Part shown: piece after piece, positions 61,772 to 64,000 of the stretch | Layout: every line of letters starts with the position of its first letter | Position numbering within the stretch: the stretch's first letter is position 1 | Program-made: the position numbers and the translations under genes | Source: an uncultured Bacteroidota bacterium | Lineage (GTDB): Bacteria; Bacteroidota; Bacteroidia; Chitinophagales; Chitinophagaceae | Direction of reading: 5' to 3' | Assembly (NCBI GenBank): GCA_903887415.1 | Contig: CAISPO010000038.1 | Location: 124,001-188,000 of the forward strand | Length of the DNA stretch: 64,000 bases | Notes under the pieces: model-generated | What the model was told of the DNA's origin: nothing | Databases searched by the model: none | What the model saw: the letters and a program-made list of their open reading frames with translations, nothing else

Positions 61772-62203
61772 ATGTACCCACAAAATATTAAACTCACCGT
61801 CGATTCGCTTGTGTTTAGCAAACGTGGCGGCCATCTGCAGTTGTTGCTCATAGAGCGCGGCAATGAGCCTTATAAAGGTATGTGGGCCTTTCCGGGTGGG
61901 TTTGTGGAGGATGATGAAGACCTGGAGGCAGCCGCTATAAGGGAACTGCATGAAGAGACCGGTTTGCTGCTCCCCGGCTTGAAGCAATTGCACACATTTG
62001 GCACACCCGGCCGCGACCCCAGGGGCAGAACGGTATCTGTGATCTACTATGCTATTGTGAATGCAGGAGACCATGCGGTGAAAGGCGGTGATGATGCAGC
62101 GAATGCGCAGTGGGTAAATGTAAAAGACATCGCAGCTATGGCCTTTGACCATAAGGAGATACTGGACTTTGCACTGCAGGCACTGGAGCAAGAACTCGGT
62201 TAA
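61772..62203 (+). CDS. NUDIX hydrolase
   Basis: 143 residues. Complete Nudix box GGFVEDDEDLEAAAIRELHE then ETGLLL (GX5EX7REUXEEXGU). It hydrolyses a nucleoside-diphosphate-linked compound; the substrate cannot be inferred. Monocistronic by position between rseP and the DUF1573 gene (33 bases downstream). Confidence 0.95.
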   Translation: MYPQNIKLTVDSLVFSKRGGHLQLLLIERGNEPYKGMWAFPGGFVEDDEDLEAAAIRELHEETGLLLPGLKQLHTFGTPGRDPRGRTVSVIYYAIVNAGDHAVKGGDDAANAQWVNVKDIAAMAFDHKEILDFALQALEQELG

Positions 62204-62209
62204 ATCTTC

Positions 62210-62217
62210 TAAATTTG
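62210..62217 (+). promoter_or_regulatory. Candidate -7 box for the DUF1573 gene
   Basis: TAAATTTG, a full TAnnTTTG match, 19 bases before the GTG start at 62237. No convincing -33 TTTG at the expected distance. Confidence 0.35.
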
Positions 62218-62236
62218 TTTTCTAAATACGTTTACC

Positions 62237-62719
62237 GTGAAAAAAGTATTCAATTCGGCACTATTATTACTACTTCTTAGCGGAAGCGTTTATGCACAGG
62301 ATCAGCCTGCGCTCACTGGAAATGCCATTGTGAAACCGCAGCTTACTTTTGTAAACAATGACACCGCTTATGACTTCGGCGGCATACCAAGAGGCGAGTC
62401 ATTGCCCTATGTATTTGAAATTAAGAACACAGGCGATGCGCCACTGCTGATCTCGGGAATGACCTGTGAATCCAGGAACGTACAGTGTAAATGGCCTGCA
62501 AAAGCAGTGAAGCCCGGTAAGAAGGGGTATATCACCGTTACTTATAGTGCGCGCGATGATGAAGGGTCGTTCAAAACCAATGTCTTCATTGCATCAAATG
62601 CCACAGATACAGCTTACGCCTTTCTGCATATCATTGGGGCTATTATTCCGGCAAGCTCGCCGTACCAGCCCAGCAGCTCGGGTTCTAAGAAGGGAGGCGG
62701 AAGGCGAGGCGGCAGATAA
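62237..62719 (+). CDS. DUF1573 domain-containing secreted protein
   Basis: 160 residues from a GTG start. Signal peptide KVFNSALLLLLLSGSVYAQ. The DUF1573 (HYDIN/ASH-like Ig) domain covers about residues 38-135 (YDFGGIPRGESLPYVFEIKN; GDAPLLISGMTCE). A Ser/Gly/Arg-rich tail (GSKKGGGRRGGR) ends it. Periplasmic or surface; function of the family is not established. Convergent with a TonB-dependent receptor 4 bases away. Confidence 0.88.
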   Translation: MKKVFNSALLLLLLSGSVYAQDQPALTGNAIVKPQLTFVNNDTAYDFGGIPRGESLPYVFEIKNTGDAPLLISGMTCESRNVQCKWPAKAVKPGKKGYITVTYSARDDEGSFKTNVFIASNATDTAYAFLHIIGAIIPASSPYQPSSSGSKKGGGRRGGR

Positions 62720-62723
62720 GGTC

Positions 62724-64000
62724 TTAGAAAAATACAGCCAGTTTCAGCTTTGCAAAGAATGGTACACCGGGAGTACAGCTCACCTGGTCCGTGGGTTTTG
62801 ATTCGTTCTTCAGTTGCGATACGTATTCGAACTGCGATTCATCCCACTGCTGGTTAAAGAGGTTTTCTATGGCCACACCGATCTCATAACGCTTACGGGT
62901 ATAGTTTACTGCGAGGTCTGTAATGAAGTAACCGCGGGCTGTTAAGGTGTAGTCTGTATTGGCGGCCCTGTTATGCAAATAGCGGTAGCTGATGCCGCCG
63001 TTGATGCCATTCTTCAGCCGGAAGTCAAGCGAGGCGGTGCTGGTAAGTGTGGGTGCCAGCGGCACGTAGTTATGGCCCGTTGCGCTGTCTATATAACGGG
63101 GCCTGGCGGGGTTTACATTAAGGTTGGCGAAAAGCCACTTGGTGAACTGGTACCGTGCGGAAAAGTCTATGCCCATGCGCTCGGTTCTGCCGGTAGGAGA
63201 AACAGGGCCGCCGGGCTGGTCTATCAGGTCTTGCCCGAAGGTAAACTCCTGCTGCAGGTATAGGTACCATGCAGCGACATTGATAAAGAGGTTGGGCAAT
63301 GGCTTCCAGTTTGTGCCGATGTCTGCGCCATAAGCTGCGGGCAATACTTCAAAACCCTGATTGGCAATTACTACCCTGGCGTCATTGGAGTGAAAGCCTT
63401 TGCCTGCCTTTAAGTAAAGCTGGAACTGCGAGTTAAAAGTATATTCCGCGCTCAGCTTCGGGCTTACAATTGCTTTCTGTGCGTTAGGGTCTGCGTTGGT
63501 AAAAATACCGCTGGCAAAAGTGTCAACAAGAGGGGCAAGGTTCTGATAATAGAAATGAAAGTAGTCCAGCCGCACACCTGCATTAAACAGCCAGTTGCCG
63601 GTGCGTATGGTTTCATCAAAATAGGTGTTCGCATTCAGTTCTTTTGCTTTGCCGTACTGCAGGTAACTTAAAAATTGTCCGTTCTCCGTATGGTCCAGCT
63701 CGCTGGGGTATATGTTATCATAGCGCAGGCCGGCCCCGATTGTGGAGGTAAATGCTGTGTTATTTACATAGGCCGTCTTTGCTATTTTGCCATTATAGCC
63801 GCCCACGTCACGGGTGTCTTTCTGGCGGAATTCATCACCGGTAGTTGGATAGTAGTAGTAATAGGTAAAGTTGCTGATGAGGTTGAAATAATAGTGGGAA
63901 TACCATAACTGGTTTTCCATGTTCCAGCCGTTACCAAGGGTGGTGAGCAGCTTCAGGCTTGCATTAGTGCGGGTGGTGTAGCCGCCCTGCGCAGAGTCGA
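62724..64000 (-). CDS. TonB-dependent receptor, C-terminal part (truncated by window end)
   Basis: The frame is open beyond 63920 to the right edge, so the 398-codon track entry is only an internal start. The visible ~425 residues are beta-barrel strands typical of TonB-dependent transporters (GLRYDNIYPSELDHTENGQF; LYLKAGKGFHSNDARVV; NLFINVAAWYLYLQQEFTFG) with a C-terminal Phe (LKLAVFF). The plug domain and TonB box lie outside the window. It transports a siderophore, glycan or vitamin across the outer membrane; the substrate is unknown. Confidence 0.9.
   Translation of the reverse strand, partial: DSAQGGYTTRTNASLKLLTTLGNGWNMENQLWYSHYYFNLISNFTYYYYYPTTGDEFRQKDTRDVGGYNGKIAKTAYVNNTAFTSTIGAGLRYDNIYPSELDHTENGQFLSYLQYGKAKELNANTYFDETIRTGNWLFNAGVRLDYFHFYYQNLAPLVDTFASGIFTNADPNAQKAIVSPKLSAEYTFNSQFQLYLKAGKGFHSNDARVVIANQGFEVLPAAYGADIGTNWKPLPNLFINVAAWYLYLQQEFTFGQDLIDQPGGPVSPTGRTERMGIDFSARYQFTKWLFANLNVNPARPRYIDSATGHNYVPLAPTLTSTASLDFRLKNGINGGISYRYLHNRAANTDYTLTARGYFITDLAVNYTRKRYEIGVAIENLFNQQWDESQFEYVSQLKNESKPTDQVSCTPGVPFFAKLKLAVFF

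Overview
The window looks like a chromosomal segment of a Bacteroidota bacterium, most likely in or near Chitinophagaceae/Sphingobacteriia. The evidence is five predicted cell-surface proteins in one cluster with type IX secretion (T9SS) C-terminal sorting domains of both type A and type B, a sixth such protein further on (an M1 peptidase), a Bacteroidota-type RpoZ protein overlapping bamD, an ECF sigma/anti-sigma-like pair, a TonB-dependent receptor at the right edge, and candidate promoters of the form TTTG-N19-TAnnTTTR. No rRNA, tRNA, CRISPR array or complete insertion sequence was seen.

Layout. 0-3.2 kb: an outer-membrane beta-barrel protein and a NatA/NatB-like ABC exporter pair. 3.2-28.8 kb: a surface-protein region with a giant ~4,500-residue repeat protein (N-terminal FG-GAP propeller, about 49 Ig-like repeats, type A sorting tail), an inward-rectifier-type K+ channel, two large type B cargo proteins, a small type A cargo protein and a six-bladed NHL-repeat type A protein. 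29-31.8 kb: typA/bipA and a lipoprotein. 32-34.4 kb: DinB-like protein, bamD-rpoZ, and bcp. 34.4-39.2 kb: M23 peptidase, SRPBCC protein, SAM methyltransferase, then an ECF sigma factor overlapping an anti-sigma-like membrane protein. 39.2-45.2 kb: a small AT-rich patch, rpmI-rplT, a pRiA4b ORF-3-like protein, miaA and an M1 peptidase with a T9SS tail. 45.4-48.3 kb: hddA-hddC-glycosyltransferase, for GDP-heptose synthesis and use. 48.5-53.3 kb: MoxR ATPase with a secreted helical-repeat protein, a methyltransferase and a lipoprotein. 53.3-58.9 kb: an accessory region with repeats, a terminase-small-subunit-like HTH gene, and an AT-rich block containing an AAA+ ATPase with a C-terminal helix-hairpin-helix next to a protein with a HEPN-like R-x6-H motif. 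58.9-64 kb: dxr, rseP, NUDIX, a DUF1573 protein and a partial TonB-dependent receptor.

The housekeeping blocks are ordinary. The points of interest are (i) the two-gene ATPase/HEPN-like module at 56.1-58.4 kb, which looks like an uncharacterised defence or nucleic-acid-processing system, (ii) the giant head-on-stalk surface protein and its neighbours, three of which share the same promoter geometry, and (iii) a dense set of short intergenic repeat families, several of which sit exactly on start or stop codons, and two of which appear to have been read into coding sequence (miaA 5' end, Kir 3' end). All family assignments come from recognising motifs by eye; no database search was run.
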